Of a DNA stretch of 60,654 bases, positions 40,120 through 50,073 are shown piece by piece. The notes below the pieces were generated by a model. The model was not told where the DNA came from. It did no database searches and saw only the letters and a program-made list of their open reading frames with translations. A program made the translations under genes and the position numbers. Origin of the DNA: an uncultured Lachnospiraceae bacterium (GTDB lineage Bacteria > Bacillota > Clostridia > Lachnospirales > Lachnospiraceae); contig CADBFP010000010.1 in assembly GCA_902793995.1 (NCBI GenBank), positions 1-60,654 of the forward strand, given 5' to 3'. Each line of letters starts with the position of its first letter. Position 1 is the stretch's first letter.

Positions 40120-41064
40120 ATGGACGTTCGTCAATTTCAAGATATACGGGACAAGGTGGTAGACAATGTATCCCGGGTGATAGTAGGGAAAAATGAGCAG
40201 ATCCAGCTGGTATTGACGGCCTGCATCTGCGGGGGGCATGTGCTTTTGGAGGATGTGCCCGGCACCGGGAAAACCATGCTGCTTCGGGCCTTTGCCAGGA
40301 CTTTGGGGGGCGAGTTCAAGCGCATCCAGTTTACCCCGGACCTTTTGCCTTCGGATCTGACAGGCATCAATTATTACGATCAAAAAGCCGGAGAATTCCG
40401 CTTCAGACCCGGGCCCCTCTTTGCCCATATCATTCTGGCGGACGAAATCAACCGGGCTACCCCCCGGACCCAGTCCAGTCTGCTGGAGGCCATGGAAGAA
40501 AAGCAAATCAGCGTGGACGGGGAAAGTTATTCCCTGGAGGAGCCTTTCCTGGTGATGGCCACCCAAAACCCCCTGGAATCCTACGGCACCTTCCCTCTGC
40601 CGGAAGCCCAGCTGGACCGCTTCTTTATGCGGCTGAGCCTGGGTTATATGAGCCGGGTTCAGGAAATGCAGGTGATGGCACGGCCTTCCACCTTAAGTCT
40701 GGTGGAGGCCCTGGAGCCGGTGGTGGAGCGTCAGGAGATCCTGGCCTTAAGAGCCGCGTACCCGGCAGTGGCGGTGCAGGAGCCGGTGCTGAAATATATG
40801 ATGGATATCGTGGAAATAACCCGTCAGGAAGCCCGGATGGGGGCCGGGGTCTCCACCCGGGGCGCCATGGCTTTGTATAGGGCTTCGCAGGTGACGGCGG
40901 CCCTTTCCGGCCGGGATTTTGTGATCCCGGAGGATGTGCAGGCCCTGGCCCGGCCGGTGCTGGCCCATCGCATGGGCGCTGGCAGCAGCGTGAACCTGAT
41001 TGAGGCGGAAGGACTCATGGGCAAGATGCTGGAACGGATCCCGGTTCCTTTGGAAAAAAGATGA
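40120..41064 (+). CDS. MoxR-type AAA+ ATPase
   Basis: These 314 residues have Walker A in EDVPGTGKTMLLRAFA, Walker B IILADEINRATPRTQSSLLEAMEE, sensor 1 at ATQNPLESYGTFPLPEAQLDRF and a lid domain. MoxR ATPases act as chaperones, often together with DUF58/VWA proteins. AGAGGAGG precedes ATG 40120. It overlaps the DUF58 gene by four bases, heading a three-gene operon. Confidence 0.92.
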   Translation: MDVRQFQDIRDKVVDNVSRVIVGKNEQIQLVLTACICGGHVLLEDVPGTGKTMLLRAFARTLGGEFKRIQFTPDLLPSDLTGINYYDQKAGEFRFRPGPLFAHIILADEINRATPRTQSSLLEAMEEKQISVDGESYSLEEPFLVMATQNPLESYGTFPLPEAQLDRFFMRLSLGYMSRVQEMQVMARPSTLSLVEALEPVVERQEILALRAAYPAVAVQEPVLKYMMDIVEITRQEARMGAGVSTRGAMALYRASQVTAALSGRDFVIPEDVQALARPVLAHRMGAGSSVNLIEAEGLMGKMLERIPVPLEKR

Positions 41065-42152
41065 TTCTGGCGGCGCTAATCCTTGCTTTGATTATGATAG
41101 CCCTGCTGCAGCGGGAAACTGCGGCCCGGGGTCTTAAAAGCCTGCGGGAAGAGCATGATTTCTCGGAGCGGGTGACGGAACCTTTGAGCCCCGTGGAGCT
41201 GATTCTTCGCTTTTCCAACCGATCCCGCTTGCCTATCCCTTTTTTGCGTTATGAAGAGCGGTTGCCGGAGGGGGCGGAGCTGACGGAGCAGACCGGGGCA
41301 GAGCGGAATCACGGGGGGGCAGATCCGAATCATCGAGGCGGAGCTTATGCCAGCGGAACCCTCTGGCTGGGCCCCCGGAAAAGCCGGGAACTGCATATCC
41401 CCCTGCGCTTTGAGAAGCGGGGCCGCTATCTCCTCAGCGACCTGAAAGTGTATTGCGGAGATTTCCTTGGATTGACGGAAGAGGGCCGCCGGCTGGAGAC
41501 GCTGCGGGAGATCGTGGTATTTCCCCAGGCCTATCCCCAGGGGGATTGGGAAAAGCTGCTGGGAGATCATTTGGGGGATGTATCCGTCCGCCGCTTTATT
41601 TTCGAAGATCCGGTGCTGACCCTGGGCTTTCGGGAATATACCGGGCGGGAACCCATGAAGATGATATCCTGGACCCGCAGTGCCCAGAACAACGCTTTGA
41701 TGGTAAAACAATATGATTACACCACGGATCCCTCCGTGACGGTGATGCTGAATGCGGAATATGAGGGGGACGATAAGGAGGATCTTTTTGAGCTTTGCTG
41801 CCGGCTGGCCCGCAGCCTCTGCCGGCAGCTGGAGCAGCAGGGGATTCCCTACGGATTTGCCATGAATGCCTTTCCCCAGGGGGCCCATCACCCGGCCTGT
41901 TTTTTGCCCCCGGGACTGGGACAGTGGCATTTTTTGACGGTTCTGGAGTACCTGGGACGGGCTTTGCCGGAAACGGTATGCAGCTGCCGGGAGATGCTGC
42001 AGAAAAGCCTGGAGGGCCAGGGCGGCGGCAAAGGCGTCTTTCTGATTACCCCCGCCCGGGACGAGGTTTACCGGCAGGCGGAGCAGCTGGCCCGGGGAAG
42101 TTACGGATGTTTTATGAGCAGTCTGACTGCCCGGGAGGTAAAGGCCGAATGA
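41061..42152 (+). CDS. DUF58-domain protein
   Basis: This 363-residue protein has a short N-terminal membrane segment, then the DUF58 region with REYTGREPMKMISWTRSAQNNALMVKQYD and a VWA-like fold after it (SVTVMLNAEYEGDDKE). It is commonly paired with MoxR ATPases and membrane transglutaminase-like proteins, possibly in envelope assembly. It overlaps both neighbours by four bases. Confidence 0.85.
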   Translation: MILAALILALIMIALLQRETAARGLKSLREEHDFSERVTEPLSPVELILRFSNRSRLPIPFLRYEERLPEGAELTEQTGAERNHGGADPNHRGGAYASGTLWLGPRKSRELHIPLRFEKRGRYLLSDLKVYCGDFLGLTEEGRRLETLREIVVFPQAYPQGDWEKLLGDHLGDVSVRRFIFEDPVLTLGFREYTGREPMKMISWTRSAQNNALMVKQYDYTTDPSVTVMLNAEYEGDDKEDLFELCCRLARSLCRQLEQQGIPYGFAMNAFPQGAHHPACFLPPGLGQWHFLTVLEYLGRALPETVCSCREMLQKSLEGQGGGKGVFLITPARDEVYRQAEQLARGSYGCFMSSLTAREVKAE

Positions 42153-43348
42153 TGTGTTTTCTCAAACTTTTTTCGGATATCTGCCTCCTGATGGGCGGGG
42201 GCTCCTTGCTGGCGGCTGTGCCTCCGGCAGGGGTAGCGGTCTTTTTTGGCGCCGCCGCCCTGTGCGCCCTGGTTTTCGCCTTAAGCGCCCTCCTGGCCGA
42301 AAAGGGCTGGCTGCGCTTTCTGCCCGTCGGCCTGCTGGGGGCTTTATGCTTCCTGCCGGGAATGGATACCGCGGGGCTGATTCTTTTGTTGATAGCGGCT
42401 GTCTATACCCTTTTGTGTATCATCCGGGGCGCCTTCCGGCCGGAGTGGGAGGAGCAGATCAGGCTGTTTTCCTATGCCTGGAAAATTGCTTTATGCCTGT
42501 CCTTTTTCGCCTGTCTTCTGAACTGGGAGAAGGCTTTATTGCTCACCCTGCCTCTTCTGGCAGCCTCCCTTTTAAGCGGCATTTTGCTGAACCGCTCTCT
42601 TCGGCACGAGCCGGCGGTTCGCAGCAGCCCGGGCTTCCAGCTGATCAACGGCCTGAGCCTGGGAGTGCTGGTTCTGGGGGCTTTGCTTTTGGGATCCCCG
42701 GAGGTGATGGCCTGGCTGAAGAAGGTCCTGGGATTTTTGTACGAAAAAATCATTCAGCCGGTGCTGATGGCTTTTGTTACCCTGGTGATGGCTTTGCTGG
42801 AGGGTTTAAAACGCCTGGGGGGACTGCTGGGCATCGGCAAGCCGGACATTAAGCCCCAGCCCACCACCGCACCAATAGGAGAGCCGGGGACGGAGCTGCT
42901 GATAGAACCGGGAACCCGCTCCGTTTTGGAGCTGGGGGTGGTGCGGGCTATTCTGATTCTGCTGGCGGCAATCATCGTCTGTGCTGTTTTATGGAAATTG
43001 GCCAGGACCCTGCGCAGAAGGACGAAGCGGCAGGGGGAAAAGGCTGATTCCAGGGGATATTCCCTGCCGGCAGAAGAAGAGGAGACCAAGGACAAAGGGC
43101 CCATCAGGCGGATACGGGAGACATACCGCAAATATCTGAAGCTGTACCGGGACTGGGGCATCCGCTTGGAGGCTTCCGATACCAGCCGCAGCGTGGAGCA
43201 GAAGGGAAGCGAGGTCTTTGACCAGGAGGCTATGAAGGAGCTAAGGGAGATTTATATCCGTGCCCGTTACGGGAAACAGGGAGAAAGCCGGGATGCGGAA
43301 AAAGCCCGCTCCCTGTTAAAGCAAATCAGGAAAGCGGACCAATCATAA
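42149..43348 (+). CDS. Membrane protein of the MoxR-DUF58 operon, DUF4129-like C-terminus
   Basis: The 399 residues comprise an N-terminal half with about seven transmembrane helices, another helix near 265-285, and a cytosolic C-terminal ~110 residues (RETYRKYLKLYRDWGIRLEASDTSRS, ELREIYIRARYGK) similar to DUF4129. In related operons this place is taken by TgpA-like transglutaminase proteins, but no catalytic Cys-His-Asp core is seen here. ATGATG overlaps the DUF58 stop. A much longer upstream frame is only the shadow of DUF58. Confidence 0.75.
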   Translation: MMCFLKLFSDICLLMGGGSLLAAVPPAGVAVFFGAAALCALVFALSALLAEKGWLRFLPVGLLGALCFLPGMDTAGLILLLIAAVYTLLCIIRGAFRPEWEEQIRLFSYAWKIALCLSFFACLLNWEKALLLTLPLLAASLLSGILLNRSLRHEPAVRSSPGFQLINGLSLGVLVLGALLLGSPEVMAWLKKVLGFLYEKIIQPVLMAFVTLVMALLEGLKRLGGLLGIGKPDIKPQPTTAPIGEPGTELLIEPGTRSVLELGVVRAILILLAAIIVCAVLWKLARTLRRRTKRQGEKADSRGYSLPAEEEETKDKGPIRRIRETYRKYLKLYRDWGIRLEASDTSRSVEQKGSEVFDQEAMKELREIYIRARYGKQGESRDAEKARSLLKQIRKADQS

Positions 43349-43382
43349 GTCAGGAATAGGATGAATCAAACCGGGGCGGCTC

Positions 43383-44219
43383 CTATGCCAGCAGCTGTTT
43401 TAGGAAGTTTTCCACCCCGTTTTCTTTGCAGTCCGCCACCTGGCAGGTAGCCACAGCCTTCACCTCCGGCTCCGCGTTGGCGGGAGCCAAAGAGACGGCG
43501 GCCGTCTCCAGCAAGGGAATGTCGTTGATATTATCCCCTGCCGCTAAGATCTGGTGCCGGCCAAAGCCCAGCTTCTCCGCCAGCCAGAGGGCCGCAGCAC
43601 CTTTGTTGGCCCCGGCGGCATTGACTTCCACATTCCAGAAACCGGAGGTGCAAACGAAAAGCTCCGGATAGCAGGCCAGGGATTGGATGTCCTCCCGTAC
43701 CTGGCGCCGGGCGGCCTGGTCATAGGTGGAAAAGCCCATCTTGTCCAGCCAGGCGCTGTCTTCCTCTTCCAGAAAGATGTCAAAATCCATAGGCACCACC
43801 GCCTTCAGCCAGGCCTGCAGAGAAGGTTTGTCCGACTGGGGAAGGCTTTGCCCCGCCCGCACATCCAGATAGTGCTGACCCCGGCGGTAGGCGTAGGTCA
43901 GGCCGTTATAAGGCCGCAGAAAGTCCGTGACCTGCCGGGCCAGAGAGCGGGCCAGACGCCTTTCGTACAGAACCTCCCCGCTTTCCAAGTCCGTGACCAG
44001 GGCTCCGTTGGCTGTAATGACATAGCGGATGCCGGGGATTTCCTTGATTGCCCGGGGGATATTGCCGGTGCCCCGGCCGGTACAGGGGATAAAAGTATAG
44101 CCGGCCTCCATCAGGCGGCCTATCAGGGCGGCGGTGGGTGCTAAATCCTTCCCCTCGAAGGGGAGGAGGGTGCCGTCTATATCGCTGAAGATAATTCGAA
44201 TATCTTTGAGATCCTGCAT
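43383..44219 (-). CDS. HAD-superfamily Cof-type phosphatase
   Basis: These 278 residues have the nucleophile motif FSDIDGTLLPF, a C2-type cap domain and the final AAGDNINDIPLLE metal-binding motif. Cof-type enzymes dephosphorylate sugar phosphates, FMN or pyridoxal phosphate; the substrate is not predictable. It converges with the MoxR operon and lies upstream of the csp terminator. Confidence 0.9.
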   Translation of the reverse strand: MQDLKDIRIIFSDIDGTLLPFEGKDLAPTAALIGRLMEAGYTFIPCTGRGTGNIPRAIKEIPGIRYVITANGALVTDLESGEVLYERRLARSLARQVTDFLRPYNGLTYAYRRGQHYLDVRAGQSLPQSDKPSLQAWLKAVVPMDFDIFLEEEDSAWLDKMGFSTYDQAARRQVREDIQSLACYPELFVCTSGFWNVEVNAAGANKGAAALWLAEKLGFGRHQILAAGDNINDIPLLETAAVSLAPANAEPEVKAVATCQVADCKENGVENFLKQLLA

Positions 44220-44270
44220 GACAAAGTTTGCCTTTCTTTGGTATACTCCCCTTATACCGCATTATGTTCT

Positions 44271-44311
44271 AAAAAACAAGAGCGCGGCAGGGAAGAACCC
44301 GCTGCCGCGCC
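44271..44311 (-). terminator. Terminator after the cold-shock gene
   Basis: GCGCGGCAG and CTGCCGCGC form a GC-rich stem. On the minus strand it is followed by CTTGTTTTTT. Confidence 0.8.
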
Positions 44312-44329
44312 AGGAAGGGTTTTGGATGC

Positions 44330-44527
44330 TTAAAGTTTTACCACATTGATGGCCTGGGGTCCCTTTTCGCCGTCCGTGACCTCGAATTCTACCGCAGCGC
44401 CCTCTTCAATGGATTTGTAGCCTTCCATTACCAGACCGCTGAAATGTACGAAAACATCCCGGCCGTCCTCGTCCGTGATGAATCCATAACCCTTTTGGTT
44501 ATTGAACCACTTGATAGTACCTTTCAT
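44330..44527 (-). CDS. Cold-shock protein
   Basis: This 65-residue single OB-fold protein has RNP1 KGYGFI and RNP2 VFVHF, which bind single-stranded RNA or DNA. The start is MKGTIKW with GGAGGGAG upstream; a longer frame would begin upstream of the promoter start. A consensus promoter gives a leader of only ~35 bases, so the long structured cspA-type leader is absent. Confidence 0.95.
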   Translation of the reverse strand: MKGTIKWFNNQKGYGFITDEDGRDVFVHFSGLVMEGYKSIEEGAAVEFEVTDGEKGPQAINVVKL

Positions 44528-44568
44528 AACTCCCTCCAAATTGTCGGTTGAAGACTTAATCTGGAGGC

Positions 44569-44597
44569 ATAATAGCAAAAATATGTTTCTTTGTCAA
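44569..44597 (-). promoter_or_regulatory. Cold-shock gene promoter
   Basis: On the minus strand TTGACA, 17 bases, TATTAT, a near-consensus sigma-A promoter. Confidence 0.75.
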
Positions 44598-44685
44598 TGG
44601 ATGACTTAATATAATTAACTAATTTTATATAGTGTAGGCGTATTATAATTATTTATGTTATAGGGGCGGAGAGAAAGGATTTTTT

Positions 44686-45864
44686 ATGACGGCAGCAGGC
44701 ATTGTGGCGGAATATAATCCCCTTCATTTGGGGCATTGGCAGCAGATAAAAGAGGTAAAAGAAAGGCGGGGGGCAGAGCTGGTTTTTGTTGCCATGAGCG
44801 GCAGCTTTGTTCAGCGGGGAGAACCGGCTCTGGTGGATAAAAGCCGCCGCTGCGCCATGGCCCTGGAAGCGGGGGCGGATCTGGTGCTGGAAATCCCGCC
44901 TGCCTATGCAACCGGCGGGGCGGAAGCCTTTGCCCGGGGGGGCGTGGGGGTCTTAACGGCCTGCGGCTGCGTGGAAGAGCTGGTATTCGGGGCTTCCTGC
45001 CCGGATACGGCCCGGCTCGCTGACCTGGCCCGGCTGACGGAGGAGGAATCAATCAAACCCGCTCTGGATGAGGGTTTGCGCAGCGGCCTTTCGTATCCGG
45101 CAGCCCTGGGAGAGGCCCTAAAATCCATAGACCCGGAAGGAGCGGCTTTGCTGGAGGATCCCAATCATGTATTGGGAATCGAATATATAAAAGCCATCGA
45201 AAAACAAAACTCCCCTCTGAAAGCGGTGGCTTTGGAGCGGAAGGGAGACGGCCACAGAGCCCTGGATCTGCCCCGGGAAGGCTTTGCTTCCGGCAGCGCC
45301 ATCCGCCGGGCTTTAAAGGAAGGAGAGAGGGCCGCCGAAGCTATGGCCTTTCTGGCGCCGGGGGTGGCGGAGAAGCTAAGCTACACGCTGTGGCCGGAGG
45401 ATATTTCCGCAGCCCTTTCCGCGGTTTTACTGGAGAAAAGCCGGACGGGAGCGCCGGCTCTTTGCGGCTATGCGGATGTTTCCGAGGATCTGGCAGCCCG
45501 GATTTTGCAGCAGGCGCCTTTCGCCCTTTCCTTCCCGGAATTGGTGGAGCGCATCGGCAGCCGGGCCTATACCGCCGCCCGTATCCGCCGGGCGCTGCTG
45601 CACATCCTGCTGGATATCAAAAAGGAGGACCAGGCGGGGCTGCCCCGTTCTCTGAAAATCCTGGGGATGCGCCGGGACTCCCGGGCCGGAGCATTGTTAA
45701 AGGAGAAGGCGAGGCTGCCTGTTATTACCAAAACGGCGGACGCTCCGGCGGCGCTGAGTGAGGCCTATGCCTACGCCCAGCGGGTTTATAATCAGGCGGT
45801 TTATTTCAGACACGGGATTACCTTGCCGGAAGATTATGCTCAAAGCCCGGTGATGCTCTTGTAA
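44686..45864 (+). CDS. tmcAL: tRNA(Met) cytidine acetate ligase
   Basis: The 392 residues open with AGIVAEYNPLHLGHWQQI, whose HLGH is the nucleotidyl-transfer motif, followed by MSGSFVQRGEPALVDKSRR. TmcAL (YlbM) uses acetate and ATP to make N4-acetylcytidine at the wobble base of elongator tRNA-Met. The C-terminal helical part (GSAIRRALKEGE, AYTAARIRRALLHILL) matches the family. Confidence 0.92.
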   Translation: MTAAGIVAEYNPLHLGHWQQIKEVKERRGAELVFVAMSGSFVQRGEPALVDKSRRCAMALEAGADLVLEIPPAYATGGAEAFARGGVGVLTACGCVEELVFGASCPDTARLADLARLTEEESIKPALDEGLRSGLSYPAALGEALKSIDPEGAALLEDPNHVLGIEYIKAIEKQNSPLKAVALERKGDGHRALDLPREGFASGSAIRRALKEGERAAEAMAFLAPGVAEKLSYTLWPEDISAALSAVLLEKSRTGAPALCGYADVSEDLAARILQQAPFALSFPELVERIGSRAYTAARIRRALLHILLDIKKEDQAGLPRSLKILGMRRDSRAGALLKEKARLPVITKTADAPAALSEAYAYAQRVYNQAVYFRHGITLPEDYAQSPVMLL

Positions 45865-45945
45865 TCTTGCCTTCCATATGGTAAAATGAACCATCCGGCT
45901 TGTCGGATAGTTTTGATATGTGAAAAAGGACTGCGAAAAACATTT

Positions 45946-47955
45946 ATGCAGAAACTTAAATCTATAATTGCAAAGTGGCCCTGGCTGTGGATGGCTTTTG
46001 TGCTTCTCTGTGTAGCAGCCTTTTTTCTCCTGCGCTTTTTCCTGCCGCCCTACGAGTTTATCCCGCCCATTGTGGCGGCTTTGGGCAGCATTGCCTTTGT
46101 CCTGTTCTGGCATTTGTCCACCCGGCGTAATATCCAGCAATATGTGGTGGAAATGGGTATGAGTCTGGACAAAGGCCTTTCCCAGAAGATGGACAGCCTG
46201 GCTCTGCCCTATGCAGTGCTGGATGACAAAGGCCGCCTGCTGTGGAAAAACAGTGCTTTCCGGAACATGCTGAAGGAAAACGGCCGGCCGGATCAGTTCA
46301 AGGCGGCGGATATCAAAGAGCTTTTTCCGGATATCCGCATAGGCGATAAAGCCGCAGACGGCACCCCTTCTTCCAAATCCGGCGGCTATGTTTCCCTGGG
46401 GGATCGGATATTCGCCGTGCGCCAGCAGCCCGGGGAGGAAGGCGGCCTCACGGCCCTGCTCTTTATTGATGAAACGGAACATGTGGCGGTGAAAGAAACC
46501 CTGGAAAAAGAGCGGGGCGTAGCCGGCATTCTGTATATTGATAATTACGAAGAGCTCCTGAAGCATACCGAGGTCAATGAACACAGTCTGCTGGGGGCCT
46601 TGATCGAACAGCAGATTCAGAAATATTTCCAGCCGGTGCACGGCATCGTCTGTAAAACGGAACGGGACCGCTTTTATGTCTTCATGAATCATGAAGGTTT
46701 GGGGCGCTGCATGGAGGACCGCTTCTCCCTGCTGAACCAGGTGCGGGAAATAAAAGCAGGCAATACCATTCCTGTGACCGTCAGCATTGCCTTCGGCCAG
46801 GATGGCAAGGATTATTCGGAAAACCTGGATCTGGCCCAGGCGGCCATGGACCTGGCTCTGGGCCGGGGCGGCGACCAGGCGGTGGTAAAATACCCGGACA
46901 AAGTGGATTACTTCGGCGGCAAGTCCCAGGGAGAAACCGGGCTGACCCGGGTCAAGGCTAGGGTCAAAGCCCAGGCGCTCCGGGAACTGATGGCCCTTCA
47001 CGAGAATATTTATATCATGGGCCATGCCCGGGGGGACAACGATTCCTTCGGTGCTTCCGTGGCCATTTACCGGGCGGCGGTGTCTTTGAACCAGCGGCCG
47101 CATATCGTGCTCAATACCGTGTCCTTCTCCGTGCGGCCCCTGTGGGAGCGTTTCCAGGCCTCGGCGGATTATCCCCGGGATATGTTCCTTTCCGGTGAAG
47201 AAGCCCTGGCCCAGATCCAGAGCAATGCCCTGGTGATTGTGGTGGATACAAACCGGGCCGCCATGGTGGAATGTCCGGAATTGCTGGAGAAAACAGAGCA
47301 TATCGTGGTGTTCGACCATCACCGGCAGGCCGAGGGAACCATCCGGGCCGCCTTCAGTTATGTGGAGCCATACGCCTCCTCTTCCTGCGAGATGGTGACG
47401 GAGATCCTTCAGTATTTCGGAGAGGGGGTCTCCCCCCTGCCTTTAGAGGCGGAAGCCATTTACAGCGGCATATTGGTGGATACCAACAGCTTTAACGACA
47501 GGACCAGCTTCCGCACCTTCGAAGCCGCCGCCTTCCTAAAGCGCAGCGGCGCGGATCTGATAAAGGTCAAAAAGATGCTGCGGGAGGATTTCCGGGAGTA
47601 CAAAGCCAAGGCCCAGTCCATGCAGTCCGCGGTGATCCGGGACGAGCATTATGCCTTTGCCGTCTGTCCGGCGGAGGGTCTGGACAGCCCCACGGTGGTG
47701 GGATCCCAGGTGGCCAACGACTTGCTGAACATCTCTTCCGTAAAGGCCAGCTTTGTGTTTACGGAGGCGGAGGGCAGGATTTATGTGAGTGCCCGGGCTA
47801 TTGATGAAATGAATGTACAGCTGATTATGGAGCAGCTGGGCGGAGGCGGCCATTTAGGCTCCGCCGGGGCGCAGCTGGATGGCATCAGCCTGGAAGAAGC
47901 CCAGGCCAAGGTGCTTCAGACTATTCGGGATATGATTCAGGAGGGAAAGATTTAA
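45946..47955 (+). CDS. gdpP: Cyclic-di-AMP phosphodiesterase GdpP
   Basis: These 669 residues comprise two N-terminal transmembrane helices, a PAS-like domain (~70-165), a degenerate GGDEF domain (GVAGILYIDNYEELLKHTE) and the DHH/DHHA1 phosphodiesterase with GHARGDNDSFG, DTN, FDHH and GGGGHLGSAG. It degrades c-di-AMP to pApA and so adjusts K+ and wall homeostasis. ATG 45946 has AAGGA 14 bases upstream; in-frame TTG codons upstream are possible but less likely. It is followed immediately by rplI and dnaB, the classical Firmicutes order. Confidence 0.92.
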   Translation: MQKLKSIIAKWPWLWMAFVLLCVAAFFLLRFFLPPYEFIPPIVAALGSIAFVLFWHLSTRRNIQQYVVEMGMSLDKGLSQKMDSLALPYAVLDDKGRLLWKNSAFRNMLKENGRPDQFKAADIKELFPDIRIGDKAADGTPSSKSGGYVSLGDRIFAVRQQPGEEGGLTALLFIDETEHVAVKETLEKERGVAGILYIDNYEELLKHTEVNEHSLLGALIEQQIQKYFQPVHGIVCKTERDRFYVFMNHEGLGRCMEDRFSLLNQVREIKAGNTIPVTVSIAFGQDGKDYSENLDLAQAAMDLALGRGGDQAVVKYPDKVDYFGGKSQGETGLTRVKARVKAQALRELMALHENIYIMGHARGDNDSFGASVAIYRAAVSLNQRPHIVLNTVSFSVRPLWERFQASADYPRDMFLSGEEALAQIQSNALVIVVDTNRAAMVECPELLEKTEHIVVFDHHRQAEGTIRAAFSYVEPYASSSCEMVTEILQYFGEGVSPLPLEAEAIYSGILVDTNSFNDRTSFRTFEAAAFLKRSGADLIKVKKMLREDFREYKAKAQSMQSAVIRDEHYAFAVCPAEGLDSPTVVGSQVANDLLNISSVKASFVFTEAEGRIYVSARAIDEMNVQLIMEQLGGGGHLGSAGAQLDGISLEEAQAKVLQTIRDMIQEGKI

Positions 47956-48405
47956 ATGGAAGTGGTATTATTGGCAGATGTAAAATCCTTAGGCAAGAAA
48001 GATGCCATTGTAACGGTGAGCGACGGCTATGCCCGGAACTTCCTGTTTCCTAAAAAGCTGGCGGTGGAAGCCACCAAAGCCAATCTGAATGTGCGCAAGC
48101 AGCAGATGGCGGCGGCCCAGCGCCAGGCGGATGAGCAGCTGGCCCAGGCCAAGCTGCAGGCCATGGATATGGAAAAGATCCGGGTGGTGATCCCGGTGAA
48201 AACCGGCGCTGCCGGCAAGCTCTTCGGGGCGGTTTCCAGCAAGGAAATTGCAGAGGCCATTAAAGAACAATTCGGCTACGATATTGATAAGAAAAAGATA
48301 CTGCTGGACGAGCCTATCAAATCCATAGGAGAGGAAAGCGTAGCCATCAAACTGCACCGGGATGTGAACGCCCAGATCAAAGTGGCGGTGGTAGAAGCGG
48401 AATAA
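47956..48405 (+). CDS. rplI: Ribosomal protein L9
   Basis: These 149 residues have the N-terminal L9 signature ([32 protein letters not shown]), a long connecting helix and the C-terminal RNA-binding domain with [16 protein letters not shown]. It begins at the base following the gdpP stop, with GGAGGG inside gdpP. Confidence 0.96.
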   Translation: MEVVLLADVKSLGKKDAIVTVSDGYARNFLFPKKLAVEATKANLNVRKQQMAAAQRQADEQLAQAKLQAMDMEKIRVVIPVKTGAAGKLFGAVSSKEIAEAIKEQFGYDIDKKKILLDEPIKSIGEESVAIKLHRDVNAQIKVAVVEAE

Positions 48406-48409
48406 TCCT

Positions 48410-49810
48410 ATGGAAAACAAGGAACTGCAGGTAAAACAAATCAAGCCCCATAACCGGGAAGCGGAACAAACCGTGCTGGGCTCCATGCTGCTGGATAACG
48501 AGTGTATCCGGGAGGTGGAGGATGTGGTTGCGGGGCAGGATTTTTATACCCCTATGTACGGCCTGATCTACGACACCATGCTGGAGCTGTACAACGAGGG
48601 GCAGCCCGTGGATGTGGTAACCCTTCGGAACCGGCTGCTGCAGAAGAATGTCACGCCGGAAGTGGGCAGCGCAGACTTTATCGCCTCCCTGATTGCTTCG
48701 GTGCCTGTCTCTGCCAATGCCAAGTATTACGCGGAGATTGTGGCGGAGAAGGCCATGCTGCGCCGCATTATTAACGTAACGGAAGAGGTGGCAGGGCTTT
48801 GCTATGCGGAAAAGGACAAGGTGGACGAGATTGTGGAGGAGACCGAGAAAAAGGTCTTCGATGTGCTGAACCGCCGGAAACAGTCGGAGTTCGTTCCCAT
48901 TGATGAGATTACCCGCGCCACCCTGGCCATCATCAACGAGGCGGCTTTAAGCCGCAATCCTATCACCGGTCTGCCTACGGGCTTTAAGGACCTGGATGAG
49001 ATGCTGACGGGGCTCCACCCGGGAGAACTGGTACTGATCGGCGCCAGGCCTTCCATGGGTAAAACCGCCCTGGTGCTGAATATCCTGCAGCATATCGCCG
49101 TGGAGCAGAATCATTGCTGCGCCTTTTTCTCCCTGGAAATGTCCCGGGAGTCCATTATGAACCGTTTGCTTTCCATGGAGTCCCGGGTGGATGCCCAGCG
49201 CTTAAGAAGCGGTGAATTAAGCGATGAGGACTGGGATAATCTCTTTGAGGCGGCGGAAAAAATCAGCCAGTCCGAACTGGTGATTTTTGATGCCTCCACC
49301 GTGACTGCCAGCGTTTCCGAGCTTCGAAGCAGATGCCGGAAATTAAAGCTGCAAAAGGATTTGAAGCTGGTGGTTATTGACTTCCTGCAGCTGATGCGGG
49401 GCTCCGGCAAACGGATCGAAAGCCGGCAGCTGGAAGTAACGGAAATCTCCCGTGGCCTGAAATTCATGGCCATCGAGCTGGGGGTTCCGGTGATTGCTCT
49501 GTCCCAGGTTTCCCGGGCGCCGGACGCCCGGAAGGAAGACCATCGCCCCATGCTTTCGGATCTGAGGGAATCCGGCGCCATCGAACAGGACGCGGATGTG
49601 GTCATGTTCATCTACCGGGACGAGTATTACAACAAAGAAAACAGCAAATCCAAGGGTATTACGGAATTGATTGTGGCCAAGCAGAGAAACGGCCCTATCG
49701 GCACCGTGGAGCTGGCCTGGATTCCCCAGAACCTGCGTTTCGGCAATATTTCCAAGGAAATGCGGGAGAGACTGGAGAGAGAAGCCAGAGCCGCCCGGGA
49801 AGAGACATAA
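48410..49810 (+). CDS. dnaB: Replicative DNA helicase
   Basis: This 466-residue protein has the N-terminal primase-binding helical domain (PHNREAEQTVLGSMLLDNE) and the RecA-like motor with Walker A GARPSMGKTAL, DFLQLMRG as Walker B, and SDLRESGAIEQDADVV. It unwinds DNA at the replication fork as a hexamer. No intein or insertion interrupts it. It is the third gene of the gdpP-rplI-dnaB operon. Confidence 0.96.
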   Translation: MENKELQVKQIKPHNREAEQTVLGSMLLDNECIREVEDVVAGQDFYTPMYGLIYDTMLELYNEGQPVDVVTLRNRLLQKNVTPEVGSADFIASLIASVPVSANAKYYAEIVAEKAMLRRIINVTEEVAGLCYAEKDKVDEIVEETEKKVFDVLNRRKQSEFVPIDEITRATLAIINEAALSRNPITGLPTGFKDLDEMLTGLHPGELVLIGARPSMGKTALVLNILQHIAVEQNHCCAFFSLEMSRESIMNRLLSMESRVDAQRLRSGELSDEDWDNLFEAAEKISQSELVIFDASTVTASVSELRSRCRKLKLQKDLKLVVIDFLQLMRGSGKRIESRQLEVTEISRGLKFMAIELGVPVIALSQVSRAPDARKEDHRPMLSDLRESGAIEQDADVVMFIYRDEYYNKENSKSKGITELIVAKQRNGPIGTVELAWIPQNLRFGNISKEMRERLEREARAAREET

Positions 49811-49850
49811 AAAGGGACGGGGGGGCGGAAAGAACCGTCCCCCCGTCTCA
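49811..49850 (-). terminator. Terminator after the DUF1858 gene
   Basis: On the minus strand GACGGGGGGACGG and CCGCCCCCCCGTC pair around TTCTTT and are followed by CCTTTTT. The core resembles the GGGACGG...CCGTCCC element at 26857-26879. Confidence 0.65.
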
Positions 49851-49869
49851 AACCAATTTCGGAGCCGTA

Positions 49870-50073
49870 TCAGCCTTTCGCGGCGAAATACTCGTTCAGA
49901 GCATTGACCAGCTGCTCGCTGTCCATGCCGTGGACCATGCAGGCTTCCTCAATGGTCTCCATCTGAGAGGCCGGGCAGCCCACGCAGTGCATGCCGGCCC
50001 CCATCAAAATAGAGGAGCAGGCAAAATCTTCCATCAACAGTTCTCCGATTTTGGTATCTTTTGTTACTTCCAT
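49870..50073 (-). CDS. DUF1858-domain protein (hybrid-cluster-protein-associated redox disulfide type)
   Basis: These 67 residues include KIGELL...F.CSSILMGAGMHCVGCPAS. The CVGC pair and the preceding ACS match the small DUF1858 proteins seen near hybrid cluster proteins. A redox role is assumed in the family but unproven. GGAGG precedes the start. Its own terminator makes it monocistronic. Confidence 0.88.
   Translation of the reverse strand: MEVTKDTKIGELLMEDFACSSILMGAGMHCVGCPASQMETIEEACMVHGMDSEQLVNALNEYFAAKG

Noticed and set aside
41795-42148. N-terminal extension of the membrane protein at 42149
   Set aside because: This part of the frame lies wholly within the DUF58 gene and has no start signal. 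The ATGATG overlap at 42149 is the natural start.
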